Shown: one piece after another, positions 45,303-54,440 of the stretch
How the letters are laid out: every line of letters begins with the position of its first letter
Numbering within the stretch: the first letter of the stretch is position 1
DNA from: CBDBND01 sp965207985
Lineage (GTDB): Bacteria > Pseudomonadota > Alphaproteobacteria > Rhodospirillales > Rhodospirillaceae
Assembly: GCA_965207985.1 (NCBI GenBank)
Contig: CBDBND010000019.1
Span: forward strand, 66,661 to 130,660
Length of the DNA stretch: 64,000 nucleotides
Reading direction: 5' to 3'
Notes under the pieces: generated by a model
Database searches by the model: none
What the model saw: the letters and a program-made list of their open reading frames with translations, nothing else
What the model was told of the DNA's origin: nothing
Made by a program: the position numbers and the translations under genes

Positions 45303-45872
45303 GTGCGCTTCGCGATGGGGTCAAATGGAGTGCAGGAGTTCGTAACGGCAAAAGAGATGGGCATCCGGGGTCCGGTTGGCGACTGGCACGCGCTGAGGTC
45401 AAACCCCGACTACAAAGCGGACTGGCGGGCGCACGGCGGTGCTCCGCCGGTCGTGCATTCCGAGGGGTTCGCGTTGCGCGTTCAAACCGAAGCCGACGTC
45501 GAGGCGGACCGATGGGGCCTGTTGGCTTGGGAGGACCCAAGGGAGAGAAGCAAGTTCAAGCCGTTCTGGATCGACGAAAAGATGCTCGAGGTCACGGTCG
45601 TGGAGCCGGGGGAACCGGTAGGAGTGATTGCACGCGCGACAGGACAGAACGTCTCGGGGCTGCATCTTCTCAACGGTGTGCTGGTCCTAAAGGTGCAAAG
45701 GGGGCGGCGTGTAGAGCAGATCCGGATATTGGAGGGGGATTCCTTCGACATGGAACGAAGCGTTCTCCAAGTGCGCCATGAGTTCGATGTGCTTCCGCTC
45801 ACGGCAATGCCCAGGCTTGCCAACCTTGCCGCGATGATGACGGTGCGGAAGCGCCCTGCATCCAACCGGTAG
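45303..45872 (+). CDS. Putative DUF6499/DUF2285-type regulator of mobile elements
   Basis: About 189 residues from GTG 45303, chosen because GGAAGGAG lies 11 bp upstream; ATG 45315 and TTG 45261 are alternatives. RSNPDYKADWRAHGG resembles the FLRRNPDYxxDW box of rhizobial transcriptional-regulator-like proteins; AWEDPRERSKFKPFWIDEKMLEV follows, and the end (LPLTAMPRLANLAAMM) resembles the DUF2285 tail RLxxLLALRR. Such genes occur in integrative elements and plasmids. The match is partial and based on pattern memory only. The 45873-46192 stretch after it shows no gene. Confidence 0.45.
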   Translation: MRFAMGSNGVQEFVTAKEMGIRGPVGDWHALRSNPDYKADWRAHGGAPPVVHSEGFALRVQTEADVEADRWGLLAWEDPRERSKFKPFWIDEKMLEVTVVEPGEPVGVIARATGQNVSGLHLLNGVLVLKVQRGRRVEQIRILEGDSFDMERSVLQVRHEFDVLPLTAMPRLANLAAMMTVRKRPASNR

Positions 45873-46196
45873 TGCTCCTCCTCGCGCAATGGGCACTCGC
45901 CGCATACGATCGGGACGATAAGCTGATTCACACCCTGGCGATGGCAAAGGACAGCGGTCGCCGACGCGGCGAGCGGCGGTTTGGGCAGGCCGGATGGGCG
46001 GCCGGCCGAAAACGATGACATTGGCGGAATGGCTGGACATGACGTGACCGCAACACAGGCAAATCCGGTTACGGATTGCTTCCGCAAATTTCGGGAGTGG
46101 ACTCCTCGCCCCTCCTGGGGCTAATGAACGGAGTCCCTACAAAGTCGGAATCAACCGTCCTGGGTCACTGAAAAACCGGACCCCAAGGGTAGCTAG
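45873..46196. other. 324-bp region without a recognised gene
   Basis: Between the putative regulator and IS-E copy 2. No motif, hairpin terminator or RNA was recognised; it ends with CTAG at 46193-46196, the IS-E target site. Confidence 0.4.
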
Positions 46197-47784
46197 TCGA
46201 TCCTGAAAGACGCGGAGATTCTCTGTAATAGACTGTTATTGCGGATCAATTTTGTTGGCAATGGTGGTTCGGAATCGCCGGATTTTCTATACTGCAAGGC
46301 CGGTTCCTTGCAATTTCCGGATCAAAAAATGCGCCCCACATCAGCCGCCCCACATCAGCCAATGACGTCCCTTCTTTAGATCTCTTCCGCACCGCGCTTG
46401 AGAACATTCTCGATCAACGGCACGAACTTTATCGGCTCACCGAGTTGATCGATTGGCAGGGTTTTGATGAGGCGTTTGGTGTCTTGTATTGCCCTGACAA
46501 CGGCTGCCCGGCCAAAGCGACGCGGCTGATGGTGGGGCTTCAATATCTCAAGCACGTGTATGGTCTGTCCGATGACCAGGTGGTGATGCGCTGGGTGGAG
46601 AACCCTTACTGGCAGCATTTTTGCGGCGAGGTGTATTTTCAGCATCACCCGCCGATTGATCCCAGCAGCATGTCGCGTTTCAGACGGCGCATTGGCCATT
46701 CAGGGTGCGAGAAAATTCTGCGGGCCACAGTTGATGCGGGTGTTCGGAGCAAGACGGTCAAACCCGACGACTTCAAGCGTGTGACGGTGGATACCACGGT
46801 GCAGGAGAAGGCGGTGGCCTTTCCCACCGACAGCAAATTGCTGAACCGTTCGCGTGTGCGTCTTGTCAAGCTGTGCCACACACACGGTGTGGTGTTGCGG
46901 CAGAGCTACGCCCGTAAGGGCCCTGAGGCGCTGTTGCGGGCCAACCGTTATGGTCACGTCCGGCAGATGAGGCGCATGGGTGGTCAGATTAAGAAGCTCA
47001 AGACCTATCTGGGCCGGGTGGTGCGTGACACGGAGCGCAAGATCGCGGGCCATAAGGGGTTGCAGGCGATTTTTGCCGGGGAGTTGGCGCTGGCCAGGCG
47101 GCTGCTCAGTCAACAGAAGATGGATCGCAACAAACTGTATAGCCTGCATGCCCCGGAGGTGGAGTGCATCGGCAAGGGCAAGGCCCACAAGCGTTATGAG
47201 TTTGGTGTCAAGGCCAGTATTGCAACGACAAACAGGAGCAACTTTATCGTTGGCGGCATGGCGTTGCCGGGGAATCCCTTTGATGGGCATACATTGCCAA
47301 CAGCGTTGGAGCAGGTGCGCCGTTTGACAGGCTGTGTGGTTGAAGAAGTGTTTGTGGATCGTGGCTACCGTGGCCATGGCGAGGAAGCATCAAGGGTGTA
47401 CATCTCGGGTCAACGGCGTGGCATAAAAACACAACGGCTGAAACGGTCACTGAAACGGCGTCAGGCGATTGAACCGGTTATCGGCCATCTGAAATCGGAT
47501 GGACTGTTGGGACGCAATTACCTCAAGGGTACTGAAGGTGATCGCATGAATGTGGCACTGGCCTGTGCCGGCCATAACCTAAGACTGATCCTGAAGCGGC
47601 TCAGAATTTATTGCGCCCGCATTTTGGGCGCTACGTTGCTCCGGGACATGATCGGATTGCATGGAACGCGTCTTGCGGCGTCAATCATCCGATGGAAGCG
47701 ACGGATGGCGTGGCAGACTGAACCTAACAGCACACATCTAACGCTCGTAGTGGTATGAAAAACGGGTTCTTCAGGATCGACCAG
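46197..47784 (+). mobile_element. IS-E copy 2 (1588 bp), inverted relative to copy 1
   Basis: 5' end TCGATCCTGAAAG at 46197, 3' end GGATCGACCAG at 47784. Left flank CTAG (46193-46196), right flank TTAG (47785-47788): unmatched. Same length as copy 1. Confidence 0.92.
46445..47758 (+). CDS. IS-E transposase (copy 2)
   Basis: Identical in protein sequence to the copy 1 transposase (437 residues from the first ATG-like start; open frame extends upstream). Full DDE set as described there. Likely active. Confidence 0.9.
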   Translation: MIDWQGFDEAFGVLYCPDNGCPAKATRLMVGLQYLKHVYGLSDDQVVMRWVENPYWQHFCGEVYFQHHPPIDPSSMSRFRRRIGHSGCEKILRATVDAGVRSKTVKPDDFKRVTVDTTVQEKAVAFPTDSKLLNRSRVRLVKLCHTHGVVLRQSYARKGPEALLRANRYGHVRQMRRMGGQIKKLKTYLGRVVRDTERKIAGHKGLQAIFAGELALARRLLSQQKMDRNKLYSLHAPEVECIGKGKAHKRYEFGVKASIATTNRSNFIVGGMALPGNPFDGHTLPTALEQVRRLTGCVVEEVFVDRGYRGHGEEASRVYISGQRRGIKTQRLKRSLKRRQAIEPVIGHLKSDGLLGRNYLKGTEGDRMNVALACAGHNLRLILKRLRIYCARILGATLLRDMIGLHGTRLAASIIRWKRRMAWQTEPNSTHLTLVVV

Positions 47785-47801
47785 TTAGTCTGACAATGCC
47801 C
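47785..47801. mobile_element. Right-end remnant of the split IS6 element
   Basis: TTAGTCTGACAATGCCC is the partner of the IS6 left end TTAGTCTGACAGTGCCC at 41467-41483. It was separated from the rest of the element first by IS-E insertion at TTAG and then by inversion. Confidence 0.75.
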
Positions 47802-48094
47802 AGGGATGTGCGTGAACTTTGGCGAGAAGGCACAATCCCGGAATCCGTTCACGCGCCGCGGGGCATGCTTGAGTTCTGGTTCGACCCGTCCAGCCCTTAC
47901 GTCAGGGACGTGTTTCAGCAAGACAAGACATATGTGTTTTTTGCGCCAGCGGATGGCGGTCAGCACTGGCAGCCAAGACCTTGTAGGACATGGGGTTTGA
48001 AAATGTCGCGCACATCGACGGCGGCTTCACCGCGTGGAGAAATGAGGGACACGCGATTCAGGAAAAGAAACAGCCGGACCGGAAAGAAGTCTGA
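47799..48094 (+). pseudogene. Rhodanese-domain protein, truncated, frameshifted, with stop
   Basis: Opens at the IS6 end with RDVRELWREGTIPESVHAPRG, then MLEFWFDPSSPYVRDVFQQD and KTYVFF. The active-site loop CASGWRSALAAKTL is found one frame over; a T7 run appears to have become T6 near 47940. In that frame a TAG replaces the Gln of TLQDMGF, then ENVAHIDGGFTAWRNEGHAI ends at 48094. Relatives read CAGGWRSALAA here. The N-terminal approx 30 residues are lost to IS6. Three independent lesions, so clearly dead. Confidence 0.78.
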
Positions 48095-48239
48095 GCACAC
48101 ATTTTCAAGAAAATGCCATCCCAGCCAACCCTTCTTGGGTTTCTAGAGACCTCTCTCCCCTGTCCCATATTTTCTAATCAATTCAAACGTTTGCGGGCTG
48201 ATTACGCGAGCCTTTCATGGGCGCCGGGATCCTCCAGCC

Positions 48240-48752
48240 TTAGGGTTCATAAATTCGTCCCTCGATGTCGGCCGGTGTAAACTCGCCCACAATGTACATG
48301 TCGCCTTTACACACCCACTCGCCATTTTCCTTACTCCACAGGAACAGGTACATGACCGAGAAGGGTTCAATGGTTTTATCGTGATACTCAGCGTACATAT
48401 TTGCCCAATCCCAACCGGCATCTCCGTTCACGTAAGTATCAACAGATTCAATCCTGATTTCGCCGCGTAACGCGACATCGTCATACATTTCTTTGAGCTG
48501 CGCGCGACCCTTGTATGACCGGGGCTCGTCCGCCGCGAGCCCCCGCGTATCTTTTGCATAAAACTGATCGTAGATGAGTGCTGGATTGTCGGTCGCGTGG
48601 GCCATTTCCATGAGGTCATATTTGGCGCGGATAGCTTGTTTGAACTCTTCCAACTCAGCGGATTCCTCCCCGCGGACGGAAGCGGAGGCTGTCACAAGTC
48701 CTATCATCACCGCAAAAAAAGCGAGATAGAAATCTCCAGTTTTAGGCATCAT
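48240..48752 (-). CDS. Secreted NTF2-like (SnoaL/DUF4440-type) protein
   Basis: Start at 48752 (MMPKTGDFYLAFFAVMIGL) with GGAGGAATTCTC just upstream. 170 residues: a signal peptide cleaved near VRGEE, then a cone-shaped NTF2 fold signature: a helix EFKQAIRAKYDLMEMAHATD, YDQFYAKDT, LKEMYDDVALRGEIRIES, WANMYAEYHD, SVMYLFLWSKENGEWVCKGD. NTF2-like proteins bind or isomerise small molecules. It lies 76 bp downstream of the PQQ dehydrogenase on the same strand and may be its partner. Confidence 0.75.
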   Translation of the reverse strand: MMPKTGDFYLAFFAVMIGLVTASASVRGEESAELEEFKQAIRAKYDLMEMAHATDNPALIYDQFYAKDTRGLAADEPRSYKGRAQLKEMYDDVALRGEIRIESVDTYVNGDAGWDWANMYAEYHDKTIEPFSVMYLFLWSKENGEWVCKGDMYIVGEFTPADIEGRIYEP

Positions 48753-48828
48753 GAGAATTCCTCCATTTGTTAAACATTTGCCGAATGTCACGCCTATGGC
48801 GACTTTATTGACCCTGACTCCGCTTATG

Positions 48829-50922
48829 CTAACGGTCATTCTGCCGATCAGCAGATTCTTGTGCTTCGGATATAACGTAAAGGCGGATGGCCTCTGAAAG
48901 ATCAGTATCCAGCACCCCCTCAAATGCCACCATGCCAACCCCCGACAAGACGCCATCAAGAACAACATCATTCCATAGCCCATTGTCGAGGTATTCGGAG
49001 AAGCGGAGATCAGGCTGAATCTTGTTCCCGCGGGCTTCGCGGCCGTGACATCCGAAACAGAATCGATGAAACGCATAACGACCAAGGGCGCTCTTATCGG
49101 CGTCGACGTCGATGGCTGGCGGAGACCGCAAGTCCTGAGGTTCGTAATCGTATGCTGGAAGTGTGGCCGCTCCGCCGAGCTTGAACGCAACAACCCGGTT
49201 GGCATGGGGCAGGTCAGCAGGATACGGCACCGGATCCGGCGCCAGAGTGGCGGCACCGCGGCCGAGGGCGATGGCAATATACTGCTCACCGTTCACCTCA
49301 TAGGAAACCGGCCCTGCAACACCGCTGTTTTGAACATCCGCCGACCAAAGTTGACGGCCGGTTTTGGCATCGTAGGCGACAAAGTCACCGTTGACAGTGC
49401 CGCGGAAAACGAGATCACCGGCCGTCGCCAAGGTTCCGCCGCCACTGCCGTCCGCACGCCACGCCTCGGTCTGTGTGACCGGATTCCAGGCCAGCAAATA
49501 ACTGCGGGACCGGCTTTCAGCTACGAACACACTGAAATCCATCTCAATGCTGAGGTCGTAGGCGAGATTCCAGAGACCGGCTGCGTAGTCGAACCTCACA
49601 TCGTTCTGCCAAATGAAACGGCTGTCCAACGTCGGGATGTAGACAAGGCCAGTAGCCGGGCTAAACGCCATTGGGTTCCAGTTGTGGGCACCCGATGGTC
49701 CCGGCTGAACGTATACGGGCTCGTTTCCAGCCGCACGAGCGCTGGGATTTTCGACCGGCCGTCCTGACTCGAGATCCACATGGCTGGCCCAATTGACGGC
49801 GGAAAACGGCTCAGCGGAAATCACTTTTCCCGTTTCGCGATCTAAAACGTAGAAGAAACCGTTCTTAGGCGCCTGCATGAGCACCTTTCGCATAGTTCCA
49901 TCAATAACGAGATCGGCGAGAATGATCGGCTGCGTCGCCGTATAGTCCCAGCTCTCCGCAGGAGTAGTCTGGTAATGCCAGACGTAGTCACCCGTATCCG
50001 GATCCAGCGCAACAATGGACGCCAGGTACAGGTTGTCCCCGCCCCCGGGTGACCGTACGGCTGCATTCCACGGCGTTCCGTTCCCCGTACCGATATAGAG
50101 AAGATCCAAATCCGGATCATAAGCCATGCCGTCCCAGACCGTACCGCCGCCGCCGAAGATCCACCACTCACCCGTCCAGGTTTCGGCGGCTATGCGCATG
50201 GCTTCATTTTCGAAACCCAGGCGCGGGTCTCCCGGAACCGTATAGAAGCGCCAATTCATATCGCCCGTCACGGCGTCATAGGCCGATACATAGCCGCGCA
50301 CATCGTAATCCGCACCGGCATTGCCAATGATCACCTGATTCTTTACGACCCGCGGTGCACCTGTGATCGTATAGGCCTTATCGGGATCGGTGGTGATTTG
50401 TTCCCAGACTTTGGTTCCGGACTTTGCGTCAATGGCAATCAACCTGCCGTCCAGCGTGCCGACATAGATATTATCTCCCCACGCCGCAACGCCACGATTG
50501 ACCGGCTGGCAACAGGCTTTGACGAGGGTTTCAGGCGGTATCTCAGGGTCATACTTCCACACCCGTTGGCCGGTTACCGCATCAAAGGCATAGACCACTC
50601 CCATAGCGGCAGTGACATACATGCGACCGTCAATAACAATCGGTGTCGCTTCAACCACGTTGTGATCGTCGAGGTCTGAAAACCACACCAGTCCCAACTC
50701 GCCGACATTTCCAGTATGAACTTGCTTGAGCAGGCTGTAGCGCTGTTCCGAATGAGTGCGGCCGTGTGACATCCAATTGTGTGGTTCAGCATCCGCATTG
50801 ACCAATCGTTGAGTTGCAACAGATGAGTCTTGATGGTCCTCCGCGTAGACGACCGCCAGTGGCGTGAATGTAAGACAGGCCGCAATTGCGGATCTGGCGA
50901 GCCTATACGAAAAACTAGACAT
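48829..50922 (-). CDS. PQQ-dependent quinohemoprotein alcohol dehydrogenase
   Basis: 697 residues with a signal peptide (cleavage near VVYA-ED). An eight-bladed propeller follows: YDPEIPPETLVKACCQPVNRG with the vicinal disulfide C137-C138 over PQQ, and repeated W-docking motifs (GDMNWRF, GDYVWHY, GRQLWSADVQNSG). The C-terminal cytochrome c domain has C622-F-G-C625-H626 and a likely axial Met in SGVGMVAF. That is type II quinohemoprotein ADH layout, passing electrons from periplasmic alcohol oxidation to the respiratory chain. The substrate could be an alcohol or aromatic or polycyclic alcohol. No PQQ biosynthesis genes are in the window. Confidence 0.92.
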   Translation of the reverse strand: MSSFSYRLARSAIAACLTFTPLAVVYAEDHQDSSVATQRLVNADAEPHNWMSHGRTHSEQRYSLLKQVHTGNVGELGLVWFSDLDDHNVVEATPIVIDGRMYVTAAMGVVYAFDAVTGQRVWKYDPEIPPETLVKACCQPVNRGVAAWGDNIYVGTLDGRLIAIDAKSGTKVWEQITTDPDKAYTITGAPRVVKNQVIIGNAGADYDVRGYVSAYDAVTGDMNWRFYTVPGDPRLGFENEAMRIAAETWTGEWWIFGGGGTVWDGMAYDPDLDLLYIGTGNGTPWNAAVRSPGGGDNLYLASIVALDPDTGDYVWHYQTTPAESWDYTATQPIILADLVIDGTMRKVLMQAPKNGFFYVLDRETGKVISAEPFSAVNWASHVDLESGRPVENPSARAAGNEPVYVQPGPSGAHNWNPMAFSPATGLVYIPTLDSRFIWQNDVRFDYAAGLWNLAYDLSIEMDFSVFVAESRSRSYLLAWNPVTQTEAWRADGSGGGTLATAGDLVFRGTVNGDFVAYDAKTGRQLWSADVQNSGVAGPVSYEVNGEQYIAIALGRGAATLAPDPVPYPADLPHANRVVAFKLGGAATLPAYDYEPQDLRSPPAIDVDADKSALGRYAFHRFCFGCHGREARGNKIQPDLRFSEYLDNGLWNDVVLDGVLSGVGMVAFEGVLDTDLSEAIRLYVISEAQESADRQNDR

Positions 50923-50991
50923 GCTTCACATCCCGGCAAATGGCGTGCAGGTTATCTGTCTTACCATGATTTAACGAAGGTGGTCCCTACG

Positions 50992-51050
50992 TAAAAAAAA
51001 GACTCTCACTCCGCCGCTAATCGTTTTCTTACGCAATGCGACGGAGTGAG
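50992..51050 (-). terminator. Rho-independent terminator after the TonB-dependent receptor
   Basis: Minus-strand stem CTCACTCCGTCGC / GCGGCGGAGTGAG with a loop of about 20 nt, followed by GTCTTTTTTTTAC, 30 bp after the stop at 51080. It separates the receptor from the PQQ gene. Confidence 0.82.
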
Positions 51051-51079
51051 AAATTCCCGGGGGAGGGAATTGGAAGGTG

Positions 51080-53410
51080 TTAGAAGTTGTAGTTAACCCT
51101 CAAGCCGTAGGTTGTCTTCCTCGGCAGAGGAATGTTAAGCGCCGTCGGCGTAAAGGTCTCATAGTCAAATGCTTTTTGCGCTTGGTCGGGCGTCTCGTCG
51201 CCAAGGATATTCTTGCCCCACAACTCGATACGCATGTTTTCCATTTCAACGCCGATCCGGACATTGAGCAGGTGTTGCGACCCGGTCGAGAGCAAGTTGG
51301 CCTTGGTGACGTACTTTCCGCCGATGTAAACGAGATCAGCCCCGGCGTACCAATCCATCGAGCTGTTCAAGGCGCTGGTGTACGTCGCATTGATGAACCC
51401 TTGGTTCTTCGGCGATTGTTGCAGCCGGTTGCTCAACACGACCGGGTCAGCGCTGATTGAAACAACAGACAGGTCATCGCCCCGCTTGATCGTCGTATCA
51501 TTAAGGGAGTAAGCCCCCGACACGTTAAATTCGTCGGTCACTTGGTACGACACATCGAATTCAATACCTTTCATATTCGTCTTGCCTTGGTTGGTCAGCA
51601 CGGTGCCGATAAACAACGATGGCTGCAGCAAGGTAATCGATTGTGGAGTCTGCTGGTTGGTGATTGAACCGATGTACCCGGTCAACGTCATGGTACCGCG
51701 TCCATCCATAAACTGGGACTTGATCCCGACATCATAGGAATCAAGCGTCTCCTGCTCGACCTCTAACCTCGCACCAGTGGCCGCAGCAACGGCATCGGCG
51801 ACTCCCGGCGCCAACGCACCCGGAGAGAGGTTGGAGTTGAACGCGCCCGGGCGGGACCCGCGTGCCCACAACGCAAAGATCATGGTGTCATCGGACACCT
51901 CGTACTTGAGCGAGACACGTGGTGTAAACTCTTTCCACTTGCCCGTCACCGGCGTACCCGGTCCTCGTGCGTCAGTAGCCCAGAACCTCGGTGAGTCTTT
52001 GATCTTGTCAGACTGATAGCGGCCCTCAAGTCCGAGTTCGAGGTCGTCTGTCACATCGTAGTAGATGCTGGCGAAAGCGGAGAACGTATTGGTTTGGCGG
52101 CGTGCGCCCGGCAGGACCAAAGGCGCGCCGAGAGAAACGTCACCGATGACCGCACCGACGTCCGAGAAATAAACGTAGTTGCCGCCGACGCTCCAGCGCA
52201 GCCGCTCGTCACTGCCCGAGGTAATACGAAATTCTTGCGAGAAGTCTTCAGCATCTCCCTCAAGGCTATACAGCCAAAACTGATCAGGCCTTACGCCCGG
52301 AATAACCCCAAAGAACGGATTTGCCGCATTCTCGTTCGACCATTCCTGCTGGATGTTGGCGTCTTTGGTTGCGTTATACCCGGTAGTCGCTTCAACGGTG
52401 ATATCGTTTTCGAGGGTATAGGCGACCTTGAGATTGGCGTGGAAGTTTTCGCTTTTCAGCCCCGGCTTGGTGTTAAAATCACCAAACTGTAGGGCCGGAA
52501 GCGTATTGTCCAGCCAGCGCTGGTCGACGAACCGTGCGTGCGTATCGTTGTCACTCGCTTCGGGAACAATACCGCAGAACCAATCGGGGTCTCCATCACC
52601 GTCAACGTCACAGGTGTGGTCCTCGGCAATGAATCGGACATGAGCCCCGGGGTCGTCCCTATATTTATACAAGTTGGCGACCGCCCGGATTTCGAGTTGG
52701 TCAGACGGTGTGAATTTGAGAGTTCCCCATAGGCTTGACGTTGTCTGGCCGCCGAGCGGTTGGCTCGTGGAGGAACTTTGATACTGGGCCCCTTCGTTGC
52801 GGTGCTCACCGCTGAGCCGGAAGAAGACTTTGTCTTCGACGATCGGCCCTTCAACGGACAGACCGAGCTGGGTTGAGTCGTAGTTGGCGTACTCCGCTAC
52901 GGCGCGGCCGCTCCATTCGTCTCCAGGATCGCGGGTCGTCACGCTGATGGCGCCCGAAAATGTGTTACGGCCGAAGGTCGCCGTTTGCGGCCCTTTCAAG
53001 ATTTCGATGCGTTCGATATCGAGTGTACCCGGCGTATTACCGCTGTAGATCGGGACGCCATCAAGGAACAGAACGGCAGAGGCCGACGACTGTGCGAAGC
53101 TGTTAACCGAGAGGCCGCGGACAATGTATTGGCTGCTCGCGCGGTCCTGACGCCCGGTCCCGCCCCAGTCGGTGTAGAACATGCCCGGCGTCATGCGCGA
53201 CATTTCTTCCATGCTTTGCAGATTGAACTTTTCAAGCTGAGCGGCGCTCAAGGCTGTGATCGCCAACGGCACGTCAAGCAACGTCTCATCGCGCTTACGC
53301 GCGGTCACGGTAATTTCTTCTAAGGCCAATTGTTGCGCCGATGCCATGTCCGTTGAGAAAACGGCAGCGCTAATGGCTCCCACAATGATGTGGTGGACAC
53401 GAATTTTCAT
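51080..53410 (-). CDS. TonB-dependent receptor
   Basis: 776 residues. Signal peptide ends near MASAQQ; a TonB-box-like LEEITVTARKRDETLLDVP is followed by the plug (SMEEMSRMTPGMFYTDWGG, IVRGLSVNSFAQSSASAVLF, IEILKGPQTATFGRNTFSGAI) and a 22-strand barrel ending in aromatic ...TTYGLRVNYNF, as required for BAM assembly. This is the IroN/FecA-like class common in Sphingomonadales and Rhodospirillales catabolic islands. It probably imports a bulky hydrophobic substrate for the neighbouring dehydrogenases (inference). It ends at its own terminator. Confidence 0.93.
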   Translation of the reverse strand: MKIRVHHIIVGAISAAVFSTDMASAQQLALEEITVTARKRDETLLDVPLAITALSAAQLEKFNLQSMEEMSRMTPGMFYTDWGGTGRQDRASSQYIVRGLSVNSFAQSSASAVLFLDGVPIYSGNTPGTLDIERIEILKGPQTATFGRNTFSGAISVTTRDPGDEWSGRAVAEYANYDSTQLGLSVEGPIVEDKVFFRLSGEHRNEGAQYQSSSTSQPLGGQTTSSLWGTLKFTPSDQLEIRAVANLYKYRDDPGAHVRFIAEDHTCDVDGDGDPDWFCGIVPEASDNDTHARFVDQRWLDNTLPALQFGDFNTKPGLKSENFHANLKVAYTLENDITVEATTGYNATKDANIQQEWSNENAANPFFGVIPGVRPDQFWLYSLEGDAEDFSQEFRITSGSDERLRWSVGGNYVYFSDVGAVIGDVSLGAPLVLPGARRQTNTFSAFASIYYDVTDDLELGLEGRYQSDKIKDSPRFWATDARGPGTPVTGKWKEFTPRVSLKYEVSDDTMIFALWARGSRPGAFNSNLSPGALAPGVADAVAAATGARLEVEQETLDSYDVGIKSQFMDGRGTMTLTGYIGSITNQQTPQSITLLQPSLFIGTVLTNQGKTNMKGIEFDVSYQVTDEFNVSGAYSLNDTTIKRGDDLSVVSISADPVVLSNRLQQSPKNQGFINATYTSALNSSMDWYAGADLVYIGGKYVTKANLLSTGSQHLLNVRIGVEMENMRIELWGKNILGDETPDQAQKAFDYETFTPTALNIPLPRKTTYGLRVNYNF

Positions 53411-53577
53411 TTACCCCTCCCCGTAACCCGATTGGGTTAAGACTGAATACACGCCGTTCTCGGCGCACTGAGTATTTTTTTGTTTATGTTTGCCGATGAC
53501 AAATTTGTTTTTTTTATACTGATTTGAAATGGTGCGAATAACTATGAAGCGCATGCGGCTGGCGGGAACAGGCCTTA

Positions 53578-53781
53578 GAGTCTGGCCGGAAAAGAATCGT
53601 TTATTTTCATAACCTTGCTAGTCTACGGATGAAGACTTGGATGCTGGCGATCAGGAGCCAGGCAAGGGCGCTCTCGACGGTCGCCTTGAAGTCCTTCGCA
53701 AGGCGGCGGCTGCGCCCGAACCATGCGAAGGTGCGTTCGACCAAGGGACTGATTCCACTCAATTCTTTTTCGGTCAGGCTC
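53578..53781. mobile_element. IS-A deletion derivative 1 (204 bp, both ends present)
   Basis: Right end GAGTCTGGCCGGAAAAG at 53578 with about 165 bp of transposase 3' sequence, fused at GTTCGACC to about 38 bp of the left end (reverse of GAGCCTGACCG...CAGTCCCTT) at 53781. No coding capacity; it has both terminal repeats so could be mobilised in trans, as MITEs are. Confidence 0.88.
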
Positions 53782-53830
53782 TAAGATCATCTGAATATGT
53801 ATGGACAAGTAGCAATTACAGGTCTGCTTA

Positions 53831-54323
53831 GAGTCTGGCCGGAAAAGAATCGTTTATTTTCATAACCTTGCTAGTCTACGGATGAAGACTTGGATGCTGG
53901 CGATCAGGAGCCAGGCAAGGGCGCTCTCGACGGTCGCCTTGAAGTCCTTCGCAAGGCGGCGGCTGACCTCCTGCCACGTCCCGTCGTCGCGCCACTTGTA
54001 GAAATAGTACTGAACCGAGCTGCGCGGCGGAAACTCGCCGGGCAGCATGCGCCACTGGCAGCCGCTGCGGGCCATGTACAGGATCGCGGTCATCACTTCC
54101 CGCATATCCGTCTTGCGCGGGCGGCCCAGAGCCCTTGCGGGCGGCATATGGGGTTCGATCACGCACCATTCGGTATCGCTCAGATCGCTTGCGTAGCGGT
54201 GCGCCTCGCGCTCATATTTCTCACGAGTGGCGTCAGTCCACATCTTGTTATCCTCCTTGCTGGCGAACACAACAAGGGAATCACAAGGGACTGATTCCAC
54301 TCAATTCTTTTTCGGTCAGGCTC
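53831..54323. mobile_element. IS-A deletion derivative 2 (493 bp, both ends present)
   Basis: Same right end at 53831, same left end at 54323, but a different internal deletion: transposase residues 1-93 are fused to the C-terminal 30, in frame, with the junction at WQEVSRRLAKDF. Only 49 bp separates it from derivative 1. The fused ORF (54241 down to 53869) encodes HTH-like N-terminal residues without the DDE triad, so it might bind ends and inhibit transposition (inference). Confidence 0.88.
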
Positions 54324-54440
54324 TTTAGAGACCAAGCCCATGGTTTATCTCATATCAACGCCAAAGGTTCTCATTCCAAAACAGCATTCTTTTTTGACCG
54401 AGCGGTGCGGGCCATTCGGAAGAGATGTATATACCGCTGG

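Noticed and set aside
53869..54300. Fused IS-A ORF as a functional new gene
   Set aside because: It is an internal deletion product of the IS; any repressor role is speculation, so it is listed only within the mobile element.
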